A DNA stretch of 60,000 nucleotides from Symsagittifera roscoffensis (lineage: Eukaryota > Xenacoelomorpha > Acoela > Convolutidae): contig NC_087069.1 in assembly GCF_963678635.1 (NCBI RefSeq), positions 32,577,710-32,637,709 of the forward strand, read 5' to 3'. Shown here piece after piece: positions 10,127 through 20,858 of this stretch (its first letter is position 1; every line of letters begins with the position of its first letter). The position numbers were made by a program, and so were the translations under genes. The notes below the pieces were generated by a model. That model searched no databases. It was not told where the DNA came from and saw only the letters and a list, made by a program, of their open reading frames with translations.

Positions 10127-12107
10127 AGTGCTGCCCGCGCCCGGGTTGAGTTAACAGGAAAAATTTTCGCTAAATTAGAGATGTGGCAGCGATTAACATC
10201 TATGGTTCAGTCTATGATCAGCGTCACTTTATCCTTGATCACATCTAAATCATCGCTGAATTAGCGCTAAAATTTCAGGTCTCAATCAGACATAAATCAT
10301 CCATTAATCAGGGATGGACTTTCATTGCAATAACCCTGACGAACTTTGAATCAAGGATATCTCATTCCAGGGAAATCCCTGAAAAGCCATGAAAAAATTA
10401 GAAAAAATTTCAGTTATATTTTGAGGAAAATCACAATTATGACAGTAATAAATGGTGAAAATCAAAATATAAATAGTGCATTATATCTAGATATTTCATT
10501 ATATCAATTTTTTTAGATGTTAGTTCAGTAGTGCAGTTCACAAACTGGTTCACGACGTGGGTACGGCCTCCCAACCGACATTCTTTCTGGCGTGACGTTG
10601 TCTTCGGTTCGTACTTTTGTACTTTTCAGGACGAGATCCAATTTCGTTCACACGAAGTCCCGAAATTTTGACGCGCCAATTTCGCATTTGAATTCAATAA
10701 CTCTTCGAGAGCGAGCACCATTTTTGAAAATGATATGAAATTTATTTTACTTGCGGTGATTGGTACTAGGTTTTTGGACCCTTCAGAATCAGGTTTCTGA
10801 TTACTTCCTTGAAACCCTTAATACCTGAGTCATCGACTGAAAAAAAACAGGTTGGAAAACCAGTTTAAAACCAGGGTTGGGTACGGGTTAAAATATGAGC
10901 AGGGTTATGAGAAGAGATTTCAGATAGAATTTTAAGAGTTTAGATTCATAGCAAATAATTGAACATTATATTTAGTTCATCAAACAATAAATCACAAAAA
11001 AAAAATTTTATCAAAAGTTTTATCAAAACTGTATAAAATCACCGAAAAGCTGTAGTTGAGTGCAGATGATTGTTGATTCATAGCAGATTCTGGATTGCCG
11101 AATTTCTGCTTAATGATGGTATATAAAGATGATGTGAAAAGATTTAGAACCAAACAATACCTGAAATGCAATCAATACATTAGTAACTGAAAACATTGCC
11201 GATTTAAAACGCTCGGTCCTGATTGGCTTCAAAGACATTGCAGGAACGTCGGCGTCAATTCCTCAGTTTAACTCGTATACGGTTTCTTGATTTCATTCCG
11301 CTATATAAATGCTTCCTTTTTTATTTATAATAGTCAGAAAATCAGAAACTTAACTCTGCAGCAATTTTATCGTCAAATCTTTTAATGTCAGCTGCAGAGT
11401 TTTGTTTGAGGTAGTGAATTTCAAAACAAAGCACAGGAGATACAACTATTGTTAAGTGTTTCCTCATCTTGCAAAAACAACGAATACTTGATTGAGACAA
11501 TATATTCACAAATTATAAATTTTCGCTGATTGTCAGAATCTCACAATCGAAACATTCATTGCATTCAGATTGTGTGTTGCCTTTTTAATAAAATATTGTT
11601 TGGTTTAAAATAACAGTTGTTTTGAGCTTATTTTTAGCTGCATCTTTAGATGCATCAATTTTTTTTTAAAGTTTTTTTTTCATATTTTTACCAAAAATTG
11701 CCGCGTTTCCGGTAAATTTAGTTGGTCAAAACTTTTAACAACCAAAGCTAACACATTTCTACATTTTCGCGAAAAAAACTGCGTTTCTAGGTTGTTTTCA
11801 GCAGTTGGTTTGAACAATTGTTATACTTTGATGCTAAATTAGGGTTTTATCATTGAAACGACAAGTAACAAACTTTGAAGTCAATTCGAAATTTTAAATT
11901 TTTTTCAGCGCTGATTCAGGAATTTATCATGGCTAAATTATCCATGATTATTACTGAGAATGTTAGCCATGAAATAACCCTGAACCATCGCTTAAATTTC
12001 ATAAAAATGAGATATGCCTGAATAAGCCATGAATTTTTCAACAAAACTGAGATATCTCTGAATCAGCGATAATGTTTCCTGTCAACTCAACACGGGTGTG
12101 GACCACT
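10127..12107. mobile_element. ~2-kb DNA element with ~55-bp terminal inverted repeats
   Basis: The left end (from 10127) reads AGTGCTGCCC, then GGGTTGAGTTAACAGGAAA and TTTTCGCTAAATTAGAGAT. The reverse complement of the right end (to 12107) reads AGTGGTCCAC, then GTGTTGAGTTGACAGGAAAC and TTATCGCTGATTCAGAGAT. The terminal repeats are about 55 bp and roughly 75-80% alike by eye. The interior has no long frame, so the element is non-autonomous. A CpG-richer patch at about 10545-10720 stands out from the surroundings. No target-site duplication could be identified, so the superfamily is left open. Confidence 0.6.
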
Positions 12108-14169
12108 AGAAACAGGATCTCTCTTCAAAAACACTAGTTTTTGATTCCTAGTCTCCATTATATATTGGGGAAGATGGGCTTACTCCTCAATAGTTTGCCA
12201 AATGCATCATCCAAAAACACTCGTTATTCCAAATCCAATTGAAACAATATAATCAAGGATTCATTCTGCTGCTTTTCGTTTCTTTAAAACAGACTACTTG
12301 ACTGTCTTTTTGCGGGGTTGTCTGAGTTTGAGTACAAGTTAATGTGGCGTATCTTTTTGGTTCGATAGAAATACAGACTTAACAGACAAACTTTTTCCTG
12401 GGAAACTATTATTTGAACATGATAAGGCAACTTAGCGGCCAACAACCTCAAAAAACTGTATTAGAACAGTTGAAGCATTCTTTTGTAACAAAAATAGGGT
12501 AATGAGAAAACTCAAGGATTAGTACCCAATCCTAATACCCAGCATACCCAAAAATAAAATGCTTCAAAATGAGGACTTGAAAAAGATGAATGAAAAATCT
12601 CATGCATGTATTCAGCAGTTGATTGATCCGACCATTTAACAGACAGGCGAATTTTGTATTCGGGTGTGTTTAGTTTTTTTTCTTTTTTTTCCACGCAATA
12701 TTAGGTATCTCAAATTTTTATCGGAATTGGTCGAGTTATATATAATTTTGAAACCCCTTCAATCGTGATTCAAACGACTTTTCAAATTTCGAAAACTTTT
12801 CCGCAGTGTCGAGAAAAACCGGTATGAAATTTTTTATTTTTGGTCTACGTTCTAGCTAATAAGCTTACAATAGCATAATTAAGCCTTGAAACTTTAGTTT
12901 TACACGAGCAGAGTTAGTTTTTCGAGTTGTTTAGCGCAAATTTGAGAATAAAAATTTTCCAAATTTCGAAAAAGTCTGTAAACAATTAGAAAAAAATGTG
13001 AGATAGAAAAAAGATTTTACGACTTTTTTTCGTTTCATAGTTTTTTTTCAACAAAAAACTGTTCTCCAAAAGGTCTTTTTAATATTACTGTCAAATTTGC
13101 CTAATTTCTAGTTTTCGCTTAGATCTTTTTATAAAAAAGCATAGAAAAAAAGACTAGAAAAGTTATGTATAAAAATAAAGTTGTATTAAGACTAGGGTTG
13201 GAAACTTCTGTGCAATTTGCACATTAATCGGCAACTTTTTTTTTAATTGAAACAAGTTTTTATCAATTACCAAAAAATTTTCCGACGGCCGAGAAATTAA
13301 AAGGCGGAAAATGATCTACAAGGGCGCTCCCTTTGTTCTTCTTTTGTTCTTTACTTTCCTTTGATCATACAGACAAAATTTTCACATGTTTAAAGACTTG
13401 TCTCTGAAATCCAGGAAGATACAGACACAAAATTGTGCTCCTATCCAGTGCACAGTTTGGCCTCGTAATGAACCGAAAAATTGACAATTTTGTCTTTAGT
13501 AAAACCAATATCATGAAAAATCATAGCTTAAAAATTTCATTCAATAGTTTTCTATGCCCGATCTAATATGTAGGTTCTGTACTGAAGTTCACAATTTCTC
13601 AAATAAAAAAATTACTAGCTTTTTATTTTGAAAATTCTGTTAATCATTCAGGAAAAAAAAATTGTTTTGGGAGCTTAAGATATCCAGTCTTAGATTTTTT
13701 AATGGTCTTATAACAGACATAAACTTTTAATACAATATTTTAGAAACCAGCTAATTCATTTCTCTCAGAAAAATATCAACAACTAACAATTTGTATTTTA
13801 AAAAAAAAGAAGTTAAATTTTACGATGGATCAAATAGTTGGTTTTCAAACATGGAATTTTGAATTTTAGCACTATAACATGCTGACATGCCGCTGTGGCC
13901 AAAACCAGTATGTAGGTAAACAAAAAAGTTTTTTCCTCGTTCGAACATTGTCGAAACATAGACGTCTGAAGTCAAGACGGTCGAGTCATATCGAGCGTAG
14001 GTCGAGACGACGAAACATAAATCACAAACCTCAACTCGGGATAACATAAACCTGCATACTCTGTCATTTGTCTCGCTATGATTAATTCAAGAAATTTTTG
14101 TCTATTTTTTGGAAAACTTTTCCTCACTCTCACCCCAATTAGACCGAGTTTTTAGGTAGAACATACCAG
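12108..14169. other. AT-rich non-coding region
   Basis: No gene could be supported. Poly-A and poly-T runs are frequent. A small cluster of TCGA-containing repeats lies at 13935-14040 and is listed separately. Confidence 0.45.
13935..14040. repeat. Small cluster of CGAAACATA/GTCGAG minisatellite units
   Basis: Motifs such as GTCGAAACATAGACGTC, GTCGAGTCATATCGAG and GTCGAGACGACGAAACATAA follow each other. Read on the minus strand these are TATGTTTCGAC and CTCGAC units, the same family as the arrays at 18.9-20 kb and 22.8-23.4 kb. Short frames reading through it are repeat artefacts. Confidence 0.5.
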
Positions 14170-14355
14170 GGACCAAGTTAACATCCCCCCTCTCCTCCCC
14201 CAAATAGACCAAGCTTAGATCCTCCACCCCTGCGTTCAATTTAAATTAAATTTGCTAAGCGTGTGAAATGCTATATCCTGATTGAATTGACGTTTGAACT
14301 GAGAACCAAATAACTTCCTCCCACTAAACGCCTTGTTGAGATGTTAACTTGGTCC
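14170..14355. mobile_element. 186-bp miniature element with perfect 16-bp inverted ends
   Basis: GGACCAAGTTAACATC at 14170-14185 is an exact reverse complement of GATGTTAACTTGGTCC at 14340-14355. The pair encloses about 150 bp of non-coding sequence. The size and structure fit a very short MITE, although a chance or structural inverted repeat cannot be excluded without finding other copies. Confidence 0.45.
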
Positions 14356-15303
14356 TACACCTGTTTAAAATTGATGTTAAGAAAAGAAATTCGGCTCTAT
14401 AGATTGATAGCTGTGAAAAAAAATGAAGCGAATCTAAAAGTAATACTTTATTTTTTCACATCAATCGACAGTTAAATTTTTTACACCAATCGACAAACAG
14501 CGCTTTAAAAATTAATTGCCCTGATAAGATACATTTCTGCTCCACATTTAAATTTGATCATATTTAGTAGTTGGGTACAAGAATATGAATTTGCAAACTA
14601 AAAAATTAAGTACATTTTACACTACTGCATGAAACTTTTAAAAAAATACAAGGAAATTACTATATTGAAGATGTCTGGCAAACCAGGCGACAGCTCTTAA
14701 GACGACAACAATTTTTGCTGGGAAATTAAAGCGAAACTTCCAATTGTTCGATAGTATTTCTGAGGAACATCTTAAATTCAAATCAAATCATTTTAAATGT
14801 TCTACGGCTCATTAGTCGTCCTAATTTCAAGTCGTGTTAGGGTTCTGTCGTCTTATTTAACTAGCACCCATATTGAAATGACATTTAGTAGTTCTGTTTC
14901 AACATTTAGACTCTGATAGAAGTACGCTTCGTCCTTGAGGTAGATCTAGGACCAGTTGCAAAAATTCGAAACTAAAAAAACTAATAAAAAACTAATTTGA
15001 TAGAAAATTTGGGTCCACTAAGCAATTTCGTGCCCCATTAAAGTATCCAAACACTTTTGAGCTGTACGCAATAACTCTTTCAATATTTTGAAACAATTGA
15101 AACTTTTTAAACTAATTTTTTTTTTCCTTTTTTTTGTGTTCAATCTTTTTGCAATCCTCGTTGAAGCTGTTCGTATTTAACATCAAACGACAAAGTAGAT
15201 ATAATAGAAGAAAGAAATTTAAGCGCCTGCAAAATTAAGTATTCTGCTTTGCTCGTACATACGCCATATATACAACAACTTTTAAGTGAAGCGTACACAG
15301 ATA
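14356..15303. other. Non-coding region downstream of the host gene
   Basis: This lies 3' of the minus-strand host gene and probably includes its 3' untranslated region. No frame or repeat is supportable. Confidence 0.45.
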
Positions 15304-15780
15304 TCACAAAGAACTTTCGCAATTGTCTTGTTTTAACTCGATACCATTTTTTTCTGAAATGCTTTCGAGAACGTCTTTTTGAACTTTGACGAAGTGTTCT
15401 TCGCCATTTTCGTTGTCCTGGTCTTTTTCCGACAATCGCTGAAAAATCGAATCTTTTGCTGGTTCGGCGAAAGTTGATTCTTCTCCAATGTTGGTTGCGG
15501 CTGTCATCGAAACTTTTCCATCACGGCCTGAGTTGTCTGCATCACTTTTAGAATTGACCTTGATTGGGGTAGTCAAGGTCATTTTTCTGTTCATTTCGCT
15601 GGGAACCCCACTAATGATCCCTTTTGTACCATTACAGGTCATACTGTGGTTGACATTGCTGGTCACATTCTTGCTGTTGTCGTGAATATTGTTGCCCCCC
15701 TTTTTGTTTCGACTAATCAGTGCAGTCGCATCATTGGCTGCAAGTGTTTGTGCCGCTTGATTTTCTTTTTTGTTCTTGAT
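15304..15780 (-). CDS. Host gene, last exon (hydrophilic C-terminal tail)
   Basis: A minus-strand open frame of 158 codons plus a TGA stop at 15304-15306. It is preceded by a good splice acceptor (TTTTGTTTCAG ending at 15781), so the exon begins with ATCAAGAAC at 15780. Its phase (0) matches the donor of the exon at 16788-18355, so the two join in frame across a 1,007-bp intron. The encoded tail is polar, rich in N, S, K, E and D, with a low-complexity N/S/T stretch and an acidic end (ISEKNGIELKQDNCESSL). It has no membrane segment and no recognised domain. Composition is clearly less AT-biased than the surrounding DNA, which supports coding. Confidence in the exon is good; the function is unknown. 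Confidence 0.72.
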   Translation of the reverse strand: MKNKKENQAAQTLAANDATALISRNKKGGNNIHDNSKNVTSNVNHSMTCNGTKGIISGVPSEMNRKMTLTTPIKVNSKSDADNSGRDGKVSMTAATNIGEESTFAEPAKDSIFQRLSEKDQDNENGEEHFVKVQKDVLESISEKNGIELKQDNCESSL

Positions 15781-16787
15781 CTGAAACAAAAGATCAACTA
15801 ATTACTGATTTGCCTGTCTTTAGGGTCGATTTTTGTTCTCAATATTTCTTTATGATCGCATTGCCGAAATACTCAATTCATATAAATTCTTTAATTAATT
15901 TGAAATTGTTCAGGTATTTTGCTGTCTTTTTTTTTTACAAGAAATGATTAAATAAATCAAATACTTTGAGATTGAAGTAGTAAAAATAAGGTTTTAAACA
16001 TTTTTAAGGCTTGGTTGTTTTCATTTTAGAAAATCTTATGAGGGTTTTTTGAGCTTTAAACCAAGTCACAAACATCGTTTTGGTTTTTTAGCTAAGCGTA
16101 TTTTTGCAGATTACGTTTTTAGAATGGGAGCGCTCTAGTTTGAAAGCCTCAAAAAAGATAAAAGGCTAGTTAAAATTTAATCCAAATCAGACCTTGCAAA
16201 TAGTTTCCTTTTTCTCCTCAAGGTACTTATGTCCATTTGTAACGACTCTTCTGCGGTTTTTTGAAAAGCGTTGCATGTAATGCTCCGGTTTATCAAATCA
16301 CTCTTAACTAAATAAAGTAGGATAGTAGTCATTTTTTTAAATTGTTTTTGGTATTTTTGGATTGTATTTTGTATTGAAATTCAATTTAAGATAATCCTCT
16401 TATGTTTATTTAACAAACATTAACAAGAAAGAATTTGAGTATTTTTCGTCAATTCGAAAGAGAAAAAAAAATCAGTCGCAAAAACGGAGGAAATCTTTTA
16501 AGTTGTTTGATAATCAAAATAAGGNNNNNNNNNNNNNNNNNNNNNNNNNNNNNNNNNNNNNNNNNNNNNNNNNNNNNNNNNNNNNNNNNNNNNNNNNNNN
16601 NNNNNNNNNNNNNNNNNNNNNNNNNNNNNNNNNNNNNNNNNNNNNNNNNNNNNNNNNNNNNNNNNNNNNNNNNNNNNNNNNNNNNNNNNNNNNNNNNNNN
16701 NNNNNNNNNNNNNNNNNNNNNNNNCGTAGGTTTTGTCATTTTTGATGATTGGGACTAGTGAAACTAACAAAGCGAGGCAATACTTAC
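15781..16787 (-). other. Intron of the host gene, with assembly gap
   Basis: Bounded by a GTAAGT donor (16782-16787, minus strand) and a TTTTGTTTCAG acceptor ending at 15781. It contains the 200-base run of N. A further small exon could hide in the gap, although the two flanking exons already match in phase. Confidence 0.65.
16525..16724. other. Assembly gap (200 N)
   Basis: Exactly 200 undetermined bases, a conventional placeholder length, so the true distance is unknown. Reading frames spanning it are meaningless. Confidence 0.98.
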
Positions 16788-18355
16788 AGATGTCATTTTT
16801 TTAATCAACGCTGCAGGTGAGAAATCAAATGCTCTGATTGTTGCTGTGCATTGATTGTTAATTGTAAGTTCTTTCCTGAAGTTACTAAGAACAGTACAAT
16901 CCTTCTGCAACTCAAAATTTTTTTCGGTAATTGGCAGCTCAATTTCAACTCTTCGGAGAAAATGTGTGTGCTTCTCTAATGAAATAAAAACCACGGGCGT
17001 AATCAGAATCTCTTTTTCTCTCAACTCAAGAAAATTGCTCGGAAAGACAAGTTCCAAATGAACTCGCCGTTCCCCAAGAAGACACTTGCTAGGAAATATC
17101 ACGCTTACATAAAATAATTTTCCCTCCATGTTTTTGTATCTAAAAAGTAACCGCTTTTCGTCACCAGTTAAAGTTACTTGACACCTGAAGCTTTCCTTTT
17201 TTTGCACTTCAAAGACTTCCCAGTTGTAATCAGAGTGAAAGTTGACGAGAGGAACCAGCACCTCAGTGATATTTGTTTTGTGTCTTCTTATCACTTTTGA
17301 AATGCTCTTCTCGGCCATTCGAACAGACTCAGCTAACTTGTTCATTTCATTGACCATATCAGTAGTCAAGCTTTTTTGTTTCTGTGAACCTTTCTTCGTA
17401 TCTATTGTCGTTTGACCTTCTTGGTACGCCATTGAAAGTTTTTCCAGCTTATCTTCCATTCTGCGCAGCCAATTGGATATGAGAAGATTTTTAATGACTC
17501 TAGGATCGCCTTTGATTGCCATAGCCGGTGGCTGCGTTCTATCAACCAATAGGGTTCCCAACCAGTCATGAAGACTGTCAGAATCTAATAGATTGACAGT
17601 GTTTGTTCTGTTTCTGCTATCCCAGTCAATTTGAAATTTCTTCAGAGCATTGGGAACACCAATGTATTGAAAAAATTTGAAATCCATAAATTTAGAAAAA
17701 TCTGTTTTCAAAGACAGATTCATTTTGTTGTTTTCTAGTTCAATTGATTGAATCAATTGTCTCTGTTGCTCGAGTTTAAAATCAATCTCGGCACTATTGG
17801 AGCAGTCAGCAACAAATGCTACGTAGTTAGTGTCAATGACAACGAAGTGTTCCATTGGTGTAATTGATTCGATGAAAAAATTTTTCCAGACAACCGGCGA
17901 TTCCACGAAATTTCTACAGAAGCTCAAGTGATCGTTAGTTGTTGAATCATGCTCATTGTAGTGCCTTGTATCTAATCCCAAAGTTTCCAAATGATCAAAA
18001 TTTGGTGTGCATTGCTGAATTTTGCTGATTATTTCTTGTATATTCTGCCGAATGCTTTCATAATCTTCCGTTTCTGCGCCGATCCCCATCAATAACGGTT
18101 GACAATCAAGCAACAAGTTAGAAATGCGCTGAATTGTGTCCTTGTGCTGATCTGGAGGCAGTTTATCAATTTCGCCGGTCAAAACTGATAGAAGACTGAG
18201 CCATACATGATTATTTTCATAATTTTTGGGTGAATTTGGAACTGAATTTGGACCCGCATTGACAAATGATGAAATGTTATAAATCTTACCAAAAACCTCA
18301 ACGCTGACTGATTCGGACAAACACTGAGCTAGACCATTGAACCTTGTTACATGCA
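16788..18355 (-). CDS. Host gene, large internal exon with ZU5-like segment
   Basis: A 1,568-bp minus-strand exon, open throughout (about 522 codons). It is preceded by an acceptor (TATTTTTTTGCATAG, then TGCATGTAAC at 18355) and followed by a strong donor (TCT|GTAAGT at 16787). There is no credible start methionine, so upstream exons must exist. The N-terminal two thirds look helical and soluble, with possible coiled-coil pieces (KLEQQRQLIQSIELENNK; WLRRMEDKLEKL). Toward the C-terminus, ITPVVFISLEKHTHFLRR, then VEIELPI (about residues 452-478), resembles the core of a ZU5 domain, with its pattern of V-x-L-x-P before a hydrophobic strand. ZU5 occurs in ankyrins, UNC5 and PIDD-type death-domain proteins. 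No ankyrin repeats or death domain are visible here. The domain call is tentative; the exon itself is well supported. Confidence 0.82.
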
Positions 18356-18889
18356 CTATGCAAAAAAATACTTATTGCTCTCTTCAAGTGAAAGTTGAGT
18401 CATGCGTAAAAAACTCTTTCAATGTCTAGAAACACCAGTAGTTGAATACATATTTTACATTTAGATGGCAAAAATCAATTGTACTGATATTTTATGAAAA
18501 AAAAGATCAAACACGTTTTTGATGAGAAAAAAATAATGATATGATTACTAAATTTTGCCTGAGGTTCCCAGAAAGAATTCGAATGTCGAAATCATATGTT
18601 TTTTGGAAGAAGACCTTTTCGTAAATAATGATATCGGAACAAACTCACTGACTTTGTTTCAATTAGTTCCAGCCTTTAGTCTCGTAAAACCATATAAAAC
18701 CATAAAAACTGTAGCATAAGTTCTTCGCAATCTATATAATTTCAAAAGAGAATCAACATTTCAAAACTACATATGAATGAATCTCACGTAAAATGACTTT
18801 TTTTTTAAAATTCATTTCTGCCTTTTTTGAACTGTCAACTTAAAAGTTGGCAGCCTCTTTGGTGTTCAATGTTTTTAAATACTTGAATT
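18356..18889. other. Intron or intergenic sequence upstream of the large exon
   Basis: AT-rich with no frame. It belongs to an intron if the exon at 16788-18355 is joined to a more upstream exon, which the lack of a start codon requires. Confidence 0.5.
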
Positions 18890-19230
18890 TTCGAGCCTAC
18901 CTCAATCCGGGTCGAAGTGTTCGTTTTATGTATCGACTTTTGCGACAAAATCTCGGTATATTTCGAACTTCTCTACCAAATGTTAGTATGATATCGCTTT
19001 TCTCGACCCAATCAAAAAAAATGTTCGTTTTTGTTCGACCAATTTCAGATATGCTTCAACGTTCTCGAGCAAAAATTGATTTTTTTTCGACTCTCTCGAC
19101 CCAACAAGAAAAAAATGTTGGTTTTTGTTCGACCAATTTCAGGTATGTTTCAACCTCTCGGACACAAATCGATATGTTTCGACTTTTTCAATTTTTTCGA
19201 CCGTTAATTTTAAAAAATTGGTTCCTTCGA
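18890..19230. repeat. TTCGACC/CTCGACC minisatellite array
   Basis: About ten degenerate units of roughly 30 bp built from TATGTTTCGAC and CTCGACCCAA, for example TTTTTGTTCGACCAATTTCAG, which occurs twice (near 19030 and 19122). The plus-strand frame at 18847-19272 reads through the array and has no stop only because of the repeat. I do not consider it a gene. The array lies in the presumed intron upstream of the ZU5-like exon. Confidence 0.65.
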
Positions 19231-19399
19231 TTCCGTATAGATAAGAACAAAAATTTTCCAAAACTTATTTGATCCATCTCAGAGCCATTATCATCAATTA
19301 AAATCCATTTTTGTTTTCAATATAATCAAATTTTGGTAAATTTTTATTCCACTTAGTGCAGTTCTCTTAAATTTTTTAAAAAACATTTTAATAACTTGT

Positions 19400-19480
19400 T
19401 TGTTCGACCTCGCATTGATATGTTTCAATTTTCTCGACCCAACGTAGGAATGTTTTGACTGTCTTGACTTTCTCGACGAG
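19400..19480. repeat. Short TTCGACC-family patch
   Basis: GTTCGACCTCGCATTGATATG and TTTTCTCGACCCAACGTAGG belong to the same family as the array at 18890-19230. Confidence 0.5.
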
Positions 19481-19764
19481 CAAAAAAACTTCAAATTTTA
19501 TTTGACCCATCAAAAGTGTATTTTGAGCGGCGTGACTAACTGTGTGAGTTGTAATAATTTTGTCAACTCTCTAGGTCACAAATCACAAAAGTGTGAGCTT
19601 TATTTTTTAGATGAGTCTGTTATTAAGTAAAATTTATCTCTGGTTAGCGAAAAACTACCCGACCTTTCGAATGCCAGAACAGCACGGCTCTTTGTATCGG
19701 GGGGAAGACCTGAGTGTATCAGGAGGAAGCCCTCTCGGGTCCAGGTTTGAAATTTATGCTTCCA

Positions 19765-19960
19765 ACTAATCCACACAAAATTGGTATATTTCGATCAGCT
19801 CGACCCAGGCTCGATATGTTGCGAACTACTCGGATCAAGCTGTCTATGCTTCGACAATGTTCAACCGAGGAAGAATATTTCGATCAAGTTCGACCGATGA
19901 AAAACATTTCGACCAAATTCGACAGATGAAAAAAATTTCGACCAAGTTCTTCCGAGGCCT
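19765..19960. repeat. TTCGACC minisatellite array
   Basis: Units such as TATATTTCGATCAGCTCGAC, AATATTTCGATCAAGTTCGA and ACATTTCGACCAAATTCGAC repeat with a period of about 25-30 bp. Plus-strand frames here (19714-19929, 19857-20126) are repeat readthrough. Confidence 0.6.
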
Positions 19961-20310
19961 TTTTTATGCAAATTACCCAACTAATTTTGGCTGTTTTATG
20001 CAAATTACCCAACTGCCTAAGCACCTGCATTATTCTATTTCGACTGATATTTTTCAAAGCATTCTTTCAGTTTTGATTCAGCGAGCACTGTTTCTTCTTT
20101 ACCTTACCGATTTTACATCTACTTAATGAGTAGTTGCAAAGAAAAAACCGACAGAACTTAGCAAAAACTGTACACTTTGGATCAAAAATAAGTAACTCCA
20201 ATCATTTATTTAGAAGCTCAAAAGAAGTTGAACAAAAGCATTAATCCAGATCCAACGAACAAAAAATTCGAGAAAAAAAAGAATTATAAAAATTTTTGGG
20301 CGTACTTTGT

Positions 20311-20607
20311 TTAAGCTGGAATAGAAATATATGATAATAAGATTAAAATTTTGTCAATAGGGGTACCGGAAGTTTCAATTTGATGTTTCAAATTGGCCAA
20401 ATAATCCTCCACTTGCGCCAGCACTGCCATCGAACGCATATCGTCAATATAAGTGTACAACTTACCAATTCTTAGCGAGATGTTTTCTTCTTCTTTCAAC
20501 AAAAAGTCCAAAAGCGAGCTAGATTCTTCATCCTGCAATTTTTTATCACCGTCTTTTGTCTCAGTTTTTTTGGTTTTGTTTTTGGAAAGATATCCTTCAG
20601 CCTTCAT
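20311..20607 (-). CDS. Small helical protein frame or alternative first exon
   Basis: A minus-strand frame of 98 codons from ATG 20607 to a stop at 20311. The first third is Lys/Glu rich (KNKTKKTETKDGDKK), followed by a likely amphipathic helical region (SSLLDFLLKEEEN, then RSMAVLAQVEDYLANLK). There is no signal peptide or membrane segment and I do not recognise the family. Inside it, at 20460-20465, is a perfect GTAAGT. If used, the exon would be 20607-20466 and would end in phase 1, which fits exactly the two leftover bases at the start of the exon at 18355. So this is either a small independent gene or last exon, or the start of the ZU5-like gene. The open frame beyond the donor looks like genuine protein, which favours a separate gene. 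Confidence 0.5.
   Translation of the reverse strand: MKAEGYLSKNKTKKTETKDGDKKLQDEESSSLLDFLLKEEENISLRIGKLYTYIDDMRSMAVLAQVEDYLANLKHQIETSGTPIDKILILLSYISIPA
20460..20466 (-). promoter_or_regulatory. Candidate splice donor G|GTAAGT
   Basis: On the minus strand ATTG|GTAAGTTG. Its phase would join to the acceptor at 18356 to give an in-frame transcript with the ZU5-like exon. Unproven. Confidence 0.4.
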
Positions 20608-20858
20608 TTTTAGAGAAACTATCAACTTAGTCGTAGTTTTGTAATTCTGATTTTGTTTTTTAATAGTGATGTATGAAAAGAAAACTGGCCAAATATGGAG
20701 TAATTGATAAAAGTCAGATTTTTTTTAATTGTGTGAACATATACTATATATTACATATGTATTTATAATTTTGAACAAAAGTATTAGTAAAAGTGTAAAC
20801 AAAGTCTTTATAATTTTGTGAGCAAAAACCACATAACTCGTTCAACAAATAATACGCT

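Noticed and set aside
5144-15303. tRNA or rRNA genes
   Set aside because: No cloverleaf with the conserved T-arm motif or rRNA-like conserved stretch was recognised by eye.
16435-16770. Frames spanning the run of N
   Set aside because: They consist almost entirely of undetermined residues.
18847-19272. 141-codon plus-strand frame
   Set aside because: It coincides with the TTCGACC minisatellite, whose units lack stops in this frame; repetitive translation and no domain.
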